A stretch of DNA of 41,611 bases from Bacteroidales bacterium (GTDB lineage: Bacteria; Bacteroidota; Bacteroidia; Bacteroidales; WCHB1-69), in assembly GCA_017615595.1 (NCBI GenBank), contig JAFZZT010000045.1, positions 1 through 41,611 on the forward strand, given 5' to 3'. The translations under genes were made by a program, and so were the position numbers. Shown piece after piece: positions 6,758 to 14,217 of this stretch (positions are counted from its first letter, which is position 1; every line of letters begins with the position of its first letter). The notes beneath the pieces are model-generated. The model was not told the origin of the DNA and ran no database searches. It saw only the letters and a program-made list of their open reading frames with translations.

Positions 6758-7819
6758 ATGAAGATAGCCAGCATCATAGGAGCACGGCCGCAGTTTGTGA
6801 AAGCGGCGGTCTTCAGTCATGCCGTGGACTTGGCACCCGACATGGAGGAGTTCCTGATACACACTGGCCAGCACTTCGACAACAACATGTCGCAGCACTT
6901 CTTCGACCAGTTAGGCATGCGCAAGCCCCAATACAACCTCAACATCCACAGTCTGGGGCATGAGGAGATGGTCGCCGCCATGCGCACACGGCTAGAGGGC
7001 ATCCTCTCCGAGGAGCGGCCCGACTGGGTGATCGTCTTTGGCGACACCGACTCCACCTTAGCCGGCGCCCTGGCCGCCAAGGAGTGCGGCATCCGGCTTT
7101 GCCATATCGAGGCGGGTCTCCGCTCCTTCAACGACGCCATGCGCGAGGAGTACAACCGCAAAGAGACCGACCGCATCAGCGACCTGCTGTGCTGTCCCAC
7201 CGAGGGCGCCATCCATCATCTCCGGCACGAGGGCATCCCGGACGACCGCATTCTTCTGACGGGTGACATCATGAAAGATGCCACGCTCCACTTCCGCGCC
7301 CAGGCCGTTGCGCCGCAGGTGGCGCTGCCCGACGAGTTCATGCTCTGCACCCTGCACCGCGCCGAGAACACTGACAGGCCCGAGGTGCTACAACAGCTGA
7401 TGAAGGCGCTGGAGATCATCAGCACGAAATATCCTGTCGTGTTGCCCCTGCACCCGCGCACGCGCCAGGTGCTGAAAGCGCAGGGGTTCCCCTTTGAGCA
7501 GTCAGCCATCCGTTTCATCGAGCCCGTGGGCTATCTCGAGATGCTGTACCTGCTTCATCATTGCCGGCTGGTGCTCACCGATAGCGGCGGGCTCCAGAAA
7601 GAGGCCTACTTCGCCCACAAATACTGCCTCACCCTCCGCGAGGAGACCGAGTGGACCGAGCTGCTCACGCACGGCTACAATCATCTGGTGGGCCATTCCA
7701 CAACAGACATTGTCGATCTCGCCGAGAAGATGGCCACGATGCCCCAACTCTTCACCGATGACTTATACGGAGACGGACACGCCGCCGAGAAAATCGTTGG
7801 GGCGTTGAAAGAGGGTTGA
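6758..7819 (+). CDS. wecB: Non-hydrolysing UDP-N-acetylglucosamine 2-epimerase
   Basis: 353 residues. It interconverts UDP-GlcNAc and UDP-ManNAc, a precursor of surface polysaccharides. Evidence: the N-terminal GARPQFVK (8-15), HTGQHFD, the nucleotide-binding GDTDSTLAGALAA, HIEAGLRS, the EYNRKETDRISD region and the C-terminal DSGGLQKEA. These are the family landmarks in the usual order. The gene lies alone behind panC, with no neighbouring polysaccharide genes, so the glycan it serves cannot be told from this window. The symbol follows the best-known homologue; mnaA is an equivalent name. A GA-rich and heptamer repeat region follows the stop instead of a recognisable hairpin terminator. Confidence 0.93.
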   Translation: MKIASIIGARPQFVKAAVFSHAVDLAPDMEEFLIHTGQHFDNNMSQHFFDQLGMRKPQYNLNIHSLGHEEMVAAMRTRLEGILSEERPDWVIVFGDTDSTLAGALAAKECGIRLCHIEAGLRSFNDAMREEYNRKETDRISDLLCCPTEGAIHHLRHEGIPDDRILLTGDIMKDATLHFRAQAVAPQVALPDEFMLCTLHRAENTDRPEVLQQLMKALEIISTKYPVVLPLHPRTRQVLKAQGFPFEQSAIRFIEPVGYLEMLYLLHHCRLVLTDSGGLQKEAYFAHKYCLTLREETEWTELLTHGYNHLVGHSTTDIVDLAEKMATMPQLFTDDLYGDGHAAEKIVGALKEG

Positions 7820-7835
7820 TGGGTTTACGGTTTAC

Positions 7836-7867
7836 CGATTAGGCGATTATGCGATGAGACGATTAGA
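7836..7867. repeat. Octamer tandem array (CGATTAGG, 4 units)
   Basis: CGATTAGG, CGATTATG, CGATGAGA, CGATTAGA in 8-nt phase. This is the first of three consecutive low-complexity blocks in the 286-bp gap between wecB and the C10 protease. Confidence 0.75.
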
Positions 7868-7910
7868 GGAGAGGAGAGGAGAAAGAGGAGAAAGAGGAGA
7901 AAGGAGGAGA
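7865..7910. repeat. 46-nt uninterrupted purine tract (GAGGAGAAA-type repeats)
   Basis: Every base from 7865 to 7910 is A or G, built from GGAGA and GAGGAGAAA units. Homopurine runs of this length can form triplex DNA and are slippage-prone; whether this one does is unknown. Confidence 0.85.
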
Positions 7911-7920
7911 TTAGGAGATC

Positions 7921-8004
7921 AACTTCTAACTTCTAACTTCTAACTCCAAACTTCTAACTGACAACTGATCACTGTTCACTCTTCATTGTTCACTCTTCAC
8001 TTAT
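7921..8004. repeat. Heptamer tandem array, 12 units in strict 7-nt phase
   Basis: The units drift from AACTTCT (x3) through AACTCCA, AACTTCT, AACTGAC, AACTGAT, CACTGTT, CACTCTT, CATTGTT and CACTCTT to CACTTAT. Most keep a CT core at positions 3-4. The array ends about 20 bp before the -7 box of the protease promoter. Confidence 0.9.
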
Positions 8005-8024
8005 TGTTATTTCCCAATTTTTTA

Positions 8025-8032
8025 TATCTTTG
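8025..8032 (+). promoter_or_regulatory. Bacteroidetes promoter of the 8106-17628 gene run (TATCTTTG)
   Basis: TATCTTTG with a possible -33 TTG at 8004-8006, about 18 nt upstream. I find no other TAnnTTTG box close to a start codon before 17628, so this may drive the whole run. The leader to the ATG at 8106 is about 65-70 nt. Confidence 0.65.
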
Positions 8033-8105
8033 CGGCTTCAATCTCAACCGCCTTCATGACGGCGAGATGGTGTATTGTATGATCGAAACTTCAAATGAAA
8101 AAAAC

Positions 8106-10247
8106 ATGAAAAAAACATCCTTTACGCTAATACTTATCTGCGTATGCCTTTTCACTGGCATGCGAGTCATGGCCCAATCCGTCACCCCATCGCAGGCCGA
8201 CCAAGTGTGCCAACGATTCCTGATGGACAAACAAAAGATGAAAGCGGGCGACACGCCCACCTTCCAGCTGGCAGAGGTCATGCTGAACCAGAGCGGCGAG
8301 GGATATGTCTACCGTTACAACCTCAACGACGAGGGATTTGTCCTGGTTTCCGCTTCCACGACCACCCCTCCCGTGCTGGCCTACTCTTTCGAAGGGCCCT
8401 TTGAGATGATTCCGCCGGTGCGCGACCTTCTCTGGCTCTACGAACAGGAGATCGCCTTTGCCGAGAGCCAGCAGCTCAAGGCGCTGCCCAAGGCTGCCGC
8501 CAACTGGGACCGCTATCTGGCCGCCGAGTACGCTCCCCCTGCCGAGAAAGGCACGAAGGTGGACCCCTTGCTGACCTCTTTCTGGAACCAGAACAAATAC
8601 TACAACACCTACTGCCCGTGGGATGTCAACGCCGGCGCCTACTATGACTACCGCGTACCCAACGGCTGTGTCGCACTCGCTTCCTCCCAGATCATCTACT
8701 ATCACCGCTGGCCCGAACATGGAACCGGCATGATCTCCTACATCCCCAGCGGCTACGGCATCCAGACCGTCCATTACAACAACGAGCACTACAACTACGA
8801 GGCCATGTGCAACATGCCTACCACCTATGTCAACCAGATCTCTCGTCTGGCATATCACTTCGGTGTGGCTATCCGCATGAACTACAACTATGACGGTTCC
8901 GGCGCACAAACCGATGACGCCAAGGAGCGCCTGCGCCAGACCTTCTTGTACGACCCGAGCATCACCACCTATTACCGTGGCAACTATATCGACACGCTGG
9001 TAGAGGAGTACATCATCGCCCTGAAAGACCAGCTGACACGCCGTCTGCCCGTCTATTACTCCGGATGCACCCAGCAACTCAACTCCTGCCACGCCTATGT
9101 GGTGGACGGTTATGACGAAGACGACCTTTTCCACATCAACTACGGATGGGGCGGCGCCTCCAACGGCAACTACGCCATCGACAACTTCGTGGCCGGCTAC
9201 TCCCACTACGACTACAGCGCCGAGGCTCTTTTCAACATCTACCCGTCCAAGGCTTATCCCGCCCCTCAATGCCAGGGGCACAAACGCGTGACCGCCTCCC
9301 TGGGCACCATCACCGACGGCTCGCATACCGCCATGCCCTACAAAGCCAACCCCGACTGTTCCTGGATGATCGCCGCGCCAGGCGCCTTTGCCTACAACAT
9401 CCAATTCGACCGCATGGACCTCAACCCAGGTGTGGACTATGTGACCATCTACAACGGCCCCACCACAGCCTCCGGCATCGCCGGCACCTTCACGGGACAA
9501 GAGCTGCCTACCACACCGATAGGAGTCAACGCCGACAGTGTGCTCGTCACCTTCACCAGCAGCAGCACGGTCGATACCAACACCCAGTACTACGGTTTCA
9601 TGTTCAGCTATACCTCCACCCTCCCCACCCGCTCCTGCAACAACGTCACCAACCTTACCGACTGGACCACCACCATCTCAGACGGCACGGACGAGGGCAC
9701 CAACTATACACCGCAGACCTCCTGCCAGTTCAACATCAACCACCAGTATGTGGGCGGCTATGCCTTCAACTTTGAGAAATTCGACCTCGGCGTGGGCGAC
9801 TTTGTGGACATCTACAATAACGGCACCAACCCCGCCACCTTCTACAAACGCTTTGACCTCAACAACATGCCGAATGGCGACTACTCCGTGCCCTTCCAGA
9901 AGATGCGCGTGCAGTTCGTCTCCGACAACTACGACCAGCGAGACGGATTCAGATTCCGTTACTTCACCCTTACAGGCATTGAGGAGAACAGCGGCATTGA
10001 AGACCTCTCCGTATATCCGAACCCTGCCACCGACTACCTCTTCGTCAAGTTCAACGTGGCAGAGCCCACCCTGATCACCTGCAAGCTGATGGATGCTACC
10101 GGCAAAGTCCTCTCCATGGAAAACATGGATGCTTTCAGCGGAGAAAACACCCACTCCATCCAGACCTCCTCGCTGGCGACTGGTTTCTACCTGTTGGAGA
10201 TCGACACTCCGACTGGCAAGACCATCCGCAAAGTGATGGTACAATAA
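8106..10247 (+). CDS. Secreted C10-family (streptopain-like) cysteine protease with two CUB-like domains and T9SS sorting domain
   Basis: 713 residues from the ATG at 8106. Longer in-frame starts lie in the leader and would mask the signal peptide MKKTSFTLILICVCLF. Domains in order: signal (1-24); a Spi-type propeptide (about 25-100, with FVLVSAS and PVLAYSFEG); C10 catalytic domain (about 150-380) with the nucleophile Cys188 in NGCVALASSQIIYYH, the catalytic His329 in CHAYVVDGY, and FHINYGWGG; two CUB-like modules (about 389-507 and 508-620, with VDYVTIYNG and GDFVDIYNN); and a type A T9SS sorting domain (about 625-713, VYPNPATDYL to KVMVQ). It should be exported through T9SS, activated by loss of the propeptide, and digest external protein. 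The ProX gene follows after 8 nt. Confidence 0.93.
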   Translation: MKKTSFTLILICVCLFTGMRVMAQSVTPSQADQVCQRFLMDKQKMKAGDTPTFQLAEVMLNQSGEGYVYRYNLNDEGFVLVSASTTTPPVLAYSFEGPFEMIPPVRDLLWLYEQEIAFAESQQLKALPKAAANWDRYLAAEYAPPAEKGTKVDPLLTSFWNQNKYYNTYCPWDVNAGAYYDYRVPNGCVALASSQIIYYHRWPEHGTGMISYIPSGYGIQTVHYNNEHYNYEAMCNMPTTYVNQISRLAYHFGVAIRMNYNYDGSGAQTDDAKERLRQTFLYDPSITTYYRGNYIDTLVEEYIIALKDQLTRRLPVYYSGCTQQLNSCHAYVVDGYDEDDLFHINYGWGGASNGNYAIDNFVAGYSHYDYSAEALFNIYPSKAYPAPQCQGHKRVTASLGTITDGSHTAMPYKANPDCSWMIAAPGAFAYNIQFDRMDLNPGVDYVTIYNGPTTASGIAGTFTGQELPTTPIGVNADSVLVTFTSSSTVDTNTQYYGFMFSYTSTLPTRSCNNVTNLTDWTTTISDGTDEGTNYTPQTSCQFNINHQYVGGYAFNFEKFDLGVGDFVDIYNNGTNPATFYKRFDLNNMPNGDYSVPFQKMRVQFVSDNYDQRDGFRFRYFTLTGIEENSGIEDLSVYPNPATDYLFVKFNVAEPTLITCKLMDATGKVLSMENMDAFSGENTHSIQTSSLATGFYLLEIDTPTGKTIRKVMVQ

Positions 10248-10255
10248 GCAGCACC

Positions 10256-10750
10256 ATGAACGGAGACCCCAGACTTTATCAGCTGCTGGAAGAGCTTGGC
10301 ATCGCCTTCGAGTACCTAGAGCACCCGGAGGCACCCACCATTGAGATTGCCAAGCAATACTGGGCGGGGCACGACGCCAAGCACTGCAAGAACCTCTTCT
10401 TCCGCAACCACAAAGGTAACCGGCACTACCTTGTGCTGCTGGACTGCGACCAGAACATGGACATCCACGCCATCGAGAAGCAGCTGCACCAAGGCAAGCT
10501 GAGTTTTGCCTCGGAACCCCGGCTGATGAAATATCTGGGCGTCCATCCAGGCTCCGTGACCCCGTTCGGCCTCATCAACGACACCGATCATCATGTGCGC
10601 GTCTTCATCGACAAGAAACTGCAAGAGGCTGAGAAGGTGAGCTTCCACCCTTGCATCAACACCGCCTCCCTCATCATCAGACGTGAGGATCTCATCCGAT
10701 TTCTAGATCATCAAGGCAACTCCTACGAATGGATCGACCTTTACGAATAA
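10256..10750 (+). CDS. ProX/YbaK-type aminoacyl-tRNA deacylase (prolyl-tRNA editing domain protein)
   Basis: 164 residues, the length of a free-standing INS-family editing domain. Family features: YLEHPEAPTIE near the N-terminus, HCKNLFFRNHKGNRHYLV with the conserved lysine, KLSFASEPRLMKYLGVHPGSVTPFGL and a C-terminal FHPCINTASLII. In the known family these proteins hydrolyse mischarged tRNA, often Ala-tRNA(Pro), in the cytoplasm. Exact substrate specificity (ProXp-ala against relatives) cannot be read here. It sits 8 nt behind a secreted protease gene and 18 nt before a lipoprotein gene; the grouping has no obvious functional logic and probably reflects shared transcription only. Confidence 0.9.
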   Translation: MNGDPRLYQLLEELGIAFEYLEHPEAPTIEIAKQYWAGHDAKHCKNLFFRNHKGNRHYLVLLDCDQNMDIHAIEKQLHQGKLSFASEPRLMKYLGVHPGSVTPFGLINDTDHHVRVFIDKKLQEAEKVSFHPCINTASLIIRREDLIRFLDHQGNSYEWIDLYE

Positions 10751-10768
10751 CAAGCTAACAACATTATA

Positions 10769-11485
10769 ATGAAAAAGATACTCGCTTTTTTACTGATTGT
10801 CATCACCCTGTTCACCCTCTCCTCCTGCAACACAGGGGAAGGCACGGGCGGACGCGGCACCATTGAGGGCAACGTCTATCTGGTGCTGCATCCTGACGAC
10901 AACTATAATCTGGACAAAGACACCGTCCTGGCCGCCAAAGAGGATGTCTTCATCGTATATGGCAACGAGAGTTTCTATGGCGACGATGTGGAGACCGACC
11001 ACACCGGCCACTATGTCTTCAACTACCTTCGCCCCGGCAACTACACCGTCTATGCCTACTCCTCACTCCCCTCTGGCGAGCGCGTGGCGGAGTATCAGAC
11101 CGTCACCTTGGGCAAAGGTGAACATTTGACGGCACCAGACATCTACATCCATGACGGCAAGGCTTACGGCACCTCCATCATCAAAGGGCAGGTGTACGCC
11201 ACCTATATCGACAAGGACGGCAACGTGCTGACCACCGGTCCCGCCTACAACCACCGCATGTACCTGCAGCGCATGGGTGAGGCGTTCCCGTGCGATGACG
11301 TGCGCGCCGGACTGGACGGCATCTTCATGTTCCAGAAGGTGACGCCAGGCGACTACATCGTCTTCACCACCAGCATCTACAACGAAGACGAAGTCCCGCT
11401 CATCGTCCAGAAGACCGTCTCCGTTCCCGAGCCGGACGCCATCGTGGAGATTCCCGACCGTTTCGAGATCACCATTAAACCTTAA
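10769..11485 (+). CDS. Lipoprotein with two carboxypeptidase-regulatory/prealbumin-like beta-sandwich modules
   Basis: 238 residues. A lipoprotein signal (MKKILAFLLIVITLFTL) ends at the lipobox LSSC, giving Cys20 as the lipidated residue. The residues after it (NTGEGTGG) are not the acidic export tag seen in many surface lipoproteins of this phylum. Two similar modules follow: GTIEGNVYL ... TGHYVFNYLRPGNYTVYAY (about 33-95) and SIIKGQVYA ... GIFMFQKVTPGDYIVFTT (about 135-205). 'G.I.G.V ... G.Y.F..l.PG.Y.v.a' is the pattern of carboxypeptidase-regulatory-like folds. Function unknown; a structural or binding role at the envelope is likely. Confidence 0.85.
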   Translation: MKKILAFLLIVITLFTLSSCNTGEGTGGRGTIEGNVYLVLHPDDNYNLDKDTVLAAKEDVFIVYGNESFYGDDVETDHTGHYVFNYLRPGNYTVYAYSSLPSGERVAEYQTVTLGKGEHLTAPDIYIHDGKAYGTSIIKGQVYATYIDKDGNVLTTGPAYNHRMYLQRMGEAFPCDDVRAGLDGIFMFQKVTPGDYIVFTTSIYNEDEVPLIVQKTVSVPEPDAIVEIPDRFEITIKP

Positions 11486-11527
11486 CCACCTTTCCTGCTC
11501 TCTTAACCCTGTTAAATTTTTACGGCA

Positions 11528-11935
11528 ATGAAAAGAATCATGATCATAGTATGCCTGCTGACCTTCACGCTGGGTCTCGCATCGGCACAGACGACCTCCA
11601 AGCAGGAGAACCGCAAAAACCTGACCGTCAAAGAGTGGAAGCGCGGTAACGCCGGCAAGGGCACCCGCTATCTGGACCATGTGACCAAATATGACGCCCA
11701 AGGCCGCAAAATCGAAGAGATCGAGTACAACTCCTCTTCCAAAATGGTCAGCCGCTGCACATACGCCTACAACGAGAACGGCAAGGTGAAGCAAGAAGTG
11801 GTGTATGACGAGCGCAACAAGGCCGTCCGCATCCGCAAATTCGAGTACAACAGCGACGGCACCAAGCACAAACAGTACAACTATGGCCCTGACGGCAAAC
11901 TGATTTCGGTCAAAGAGTTTGAATATATCCGATAA
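11528..11935 (+). CDS. Small secreted YD-repeat-like protein
   Basis: 135 residues with a signal peptide (MKRIMIIVCLLTFTLGLASAQ). The mature part is a series of short strand repeats of about 18-20 residues: VTKYDAQGRKIEEIEY, CTYAYNENGKVKQEVVY, RKFEYNSDGTKHKQY, NYGPDGKLISVKEFEY. The pattern 'Y(D/N)..G....e..Y' resembles RHS/YD or YwqK-type repeats of secreted Bacteroidetes proteins. There is no toxin domain and the chain is far too short for an Rhs toxin. It lies 42 nt after the lipoprotein gene and 17 nt before the VTC gene. A distant relative in architecture is the protein at 24952-26085. Function unknown. Confidence 0.85.
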   Translation: MKRIMIIVCLLTFTLGLASAQTTSKQENRKNLTVKEWKRGNAGKGTRYLDHVTKYDAQGRKIEEIEYNSSSKMVSRCTYAYNENGKVKQEVVYDERNKAVRIRKFEYNSDGTKHKQYNYGPDGKLISVKEFEYIR

Positions 11936-11952
11936 GACCGGACCGTGGGACT

Positions 11953-12783
11953 ATGGGTGAACATAAAGATCATAACGGCAGCTTCGACTTCATCAGGGAT
12001 GTGCTCTCGCAAATGCAGCCCATCTCCCTGGAGGAGATGAATGCTGTCAAGCTGATGAACCGTACGGACACCAAATATCTCACCAACAGGCAGACGCTGC
12101 AAGAGATGGCCCGGCATTGGGAGCCGCTTTTTTATGTCCAGGACATTAACGGTCTGCGGCAGGCGCATTACACCACCCTGTACTTCGACACGCCAGACGC
12201 CCTCACCTACACCATCCATCACAACCAGCGCCTGCACCGGCAGAAGATCCGCCAGCGCCACTATCTGGATACCGGCACCCGCTTTCTGGAGGTCAAGAAC
12301 AAGATCAACACCGGACGCACCAAGAAGAAGCGCATCGAAATCCCCGAAAGCGCGTGGGGCGACCTCTACCGCACCCCCGAGACGACGGAGTTCCTCCGCC
12401 AAAAGGTCTGGATCACCGAGCAGCCCCTGGCACCGCGACTGCAGAACTACTTCCAGCGCGTCACCCTGGTCAACAAGAACCGCACCGAGCGCATCACCAT
12501 CGACAGCGGCATCCGCTTCCACAACCACCTGTCACAGCAGGATGCCGACGTCTCAGACCTCGTCATCGTGGAGGTCAAGCAGGATGGCAACCAGCGTTCC
12601 GACTTCAAAGACCTGCTCCTCAACGCCCGTGTGCCCCAACGCGGCCTCAGCAAATACTGTCTCGGCATGCTCCTCACTGACGAGCAGATCAAATACAACC
12701 GTTTCAAAGACAAAATCCGCTATGTCGGCAAACTGATCGGCCAACCCCTTCAGATTTGCAGCGAAAAGAATAATCATCAATAA
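11953..12783 (+). CDS. VTC-domain protein (polyphosphate-polymerase-like)
   Basis: 276 residues, no signal peptide. It shows the basic and acidic tunnel-lining motifs of the VTC/CYTH-like triphosphate tunnel fold: NRTDTKY (36-42), LYFDTPD (76-82), RQKIRQRHY (96-104), FLEVKNK (111-117), KKKRIE (124-129) and IVEVKQDG near 204-211. In yeast Vtc4 this domain makes polyphosphate from ATP. Bacterial members are annotated by homology, and their product is less certain. The next gene encodes DUF4956, the usual partner of bacterial VTC genes, 12 nt downstream. That linkage suggests the polymerase docks to a membrane protein. DUF2490 and MscS genes follow in the same run. Confidence 0.92.
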   Translation: MGEHKDHNGSFDFIRDVLSQMQPISLEEMNAVKLMNRTDTKYLTNRQTLQEMARHWEPLFYVQDINGLRQAHYTTLYFDTPDALTYTIHHNQRLHRQKIRQRHYLDTGTRFLEVKNKINTGRTKKKRIEIPESAWGDLYRTPETTEFLRQKVWITEQPLAPRLQNYFQRVTLVNKNRTERITIDSGIRFHNHLSQQDADVSDLVIVEVKQDGNQRSDFKDLLLNARVPQRGLSKYCLGMLLTDEQIKYNRFKDKIRYVGKLIGQPLQICSEKNNHQ

Positions 12784-12795
12784 AACAACAATACT

Positions 12796-13533
12796 ATGTT
12801 TCAAGCAGATTTCCCTGATTATGACCCTGAAATAGCCCGACAGTTCGGCGTGAGCGAGATGGATGGCAGCCAGCTCTTCGGCATCCCCTGGTTCGATGGA
12901 CCATCCCTGTGGCAGCTACTCTTCCGCTTTGCCATCAACCTCATCGTTTGCTGGATCATCATCGGACTCTTCTACTATCGGAAAAGCCAGCGCAAAGACT
13001 ATTACTTCACCTTCATGCTCTTCAGCATCACCATCTTCTTCATGATCTTCTTGATGGACAATGTGAAAGTGCAGATTGGCTTTGCCTTGGGCCTCTTCGC
13101 CATCTTCGGCATGATCCGATACCGAACCGAGACCATCCCCATCCGGGAGATGACCTACCTCTTCGTCACCATCGGCATCTCCGTCATCAACGGCTTGGCC
13201 ATGACCACCAGCTATGCGGAACTCTTCTTCACCAACATCTTCGTGGTGCTGGCCGTATGGTTCTTCGAGTTCATCCAAGGCCGCAAGCAACGTCTAGAAT
13301 CCAAGATTATCCTGTATGAGAAGATCGACTTGATCAAGGTGGGTCGCGAGGAAGAGCTCAAGGCCGACCTCGTGGAACGCACGGGCCTCGATGTCGTCAA
13401 CGTGGAGGTGGGCCACATCAACTTCCTCAAAGACACCGCTTACATCAAGGTCTATTACAGACCCTCTTCGCCGGAGATCAACACCATCAACCATCTCACC
13501 AAGGTGAAATCCGACAAATACTTTGACGCATGA
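12796..13533 (+). CDS. DUF4956 inner-membrane protein
   Basis: 245 residues. After a soluble 35-residue start come four or five membrane segments: FAINLIVCWIIIGLFYY, FTFMLFSITIFFMIFLM, FALGLFAIFGMI, TYLFVTIGISVINGLAM and FFTNIFVVLAVWFFEF. A cytoplasmic tail of about 90 residues follows (KIDLIKVGREEELKADL ... INFLKDTAYIKVYY), where the conserved charged part of the family lies. DUF4956 has no proven biochemical role. Its genes are regularly beside VTC-domain genes, and here the spacing is 12 nt. It overlaps the next gene by 4 nt (ATGA at 13530), which indicates translational coupling with DUF2490. Confidence 0.92.
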   Translation: MFQADFPDYDPEIARQFGVSEMDGSQLFGIPWFDGPSLWQLLFRFAINLIVCWIIIGLFYYRKSQRKDYYFTFMLFSITIFFMIFLMDNVKVQIGFALGLFAIFGMIRYRTETIPIREMTYLFVTIGISVINGLAMTTSYAELFFTNIFVVLAVWFFEFIQGRKQRLESKIILYEKIDLIKVGREEELKADLVERTGLDVVNVEVGHINFLKDTAYIKVYYRPSSPEINTINHLTKVKSDKYFDA

Positions 13534-14207
13534 GCCTGAAAAAGACACTGCTATTCCTTTGCTGCGTGGCATTATCCGTCACCAGTCTCCGTGCCCAGTC
13601 GTTCGAGACCGGGGGCCTGATCGGGGTCGAATATGACCAGAAGATATTGAAAGGCTGGCATTTCAACGCGGAGACGCAGGTGCGTTTCGACCACAACTTC
13701 ACCCACTACGACCGGTGGAAAATCTCTGTCGGCACCGACTACACCTTTTGGAAAAAGCGCATCAAGATCGGGGCCACCTACAGTTTCATGAACTACCAGG
13801 ACAACAAAGGCTTCTTTGACTGGCGCCATCGCATCACGGGCTCGCTCACCTTCAGTCAGAAGATCGGCATCGCCAAGCTCAGCTACCGCGCCGCCTTCCA
13901 GAGCACCTTCCGGGACGAGAAGCGGGGAAGTTACAAGTTCAACCCCAAGACCTACATGCGCAACCGTCTGCAGTGCACCTTCAGCATCCCCGAGAAGCCC
14001 GTCAAGCTATATATCTCCGAAGAGTTCTGGTGGAGACTCTACCACCCGGGCAAGAACATCATAGACGAACTGCGCACCACGGTCGGTGTCAAATACACCA
14101 TCCGGAAACATCACACCCTGGACTTCTTCCTGCGTCTGTCGGACGAGGTGCAGGTCAAAAAGCCCGATCACAAACTCATGATAGGCATAACATACGAAAT
14201 TGACTAA
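13530..14207 (+). CDS. DUF2490 family outer-membrane beta-barrel-like protein
   Basis: 225 residues, signal peptide MSLKKTLLFLCCVALSVTSLRAQ. The mature part is a run of amphipathic strands with aromatic ends (GWHFNAETQVRFDHNF, RWKISVGTDYTFW, IKIGATYSFM, GIAKLSYRAAFQSTF, VKLYISEEFWWRLY, LRTTVGVKYTI, HTLDFFLRLSDEVQV). This is the pattern of a small beta-barrel and of DUF2490. Its start overlaps the DUF4956 stop by 4 nt, so one cytoplasmic, one inner-membrane and one outer-membrane product are made in order from the same message. Function unknown; a spanning complex is an inference from gene order alone. Confidence 0.88.
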   Translation: MSLKKTLLFLCCVALSVTSLRAQSFETGGLIGVEYDQKILKGWHFNAETQVRFDHNFTHYDRWKISVGTDYTFWKKRIKIGATYSFMNYQDNKGFFDWRHRITGSLTFSQKIGIAKLSYRAAFQSTFRDEKRGSYKFNPKTYMRNRLQCTFSIPEKPVKLYISEEFWWRLYHPGKNIIDELRTTVGVKYTIRKHHTLDFFLRLSDEVQVKKPDHKLMIGITYEID

Positions 14208-14217
14208 AAAACAGATT

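Noticed and set aside
4061-8004. CRISPR array, suggested by regular short repeats
   Set aside because: Units are 7-8 bp with no spacers between them and no cas genes in the window.
8127-9500. 457-residue open frame on the minus strand inside the C10 protease gene
   Set aside because: Val/Gly/His-rich shadow of a GC-rich coding frame; no motif, no promoter.
11528-11935. Rhs toxin or its immunity gene, suggested by YD-like repeats
   Set aside because: Too short for an Rhs core, with no toxin domain and no VgrG or T6SS genes nearby.
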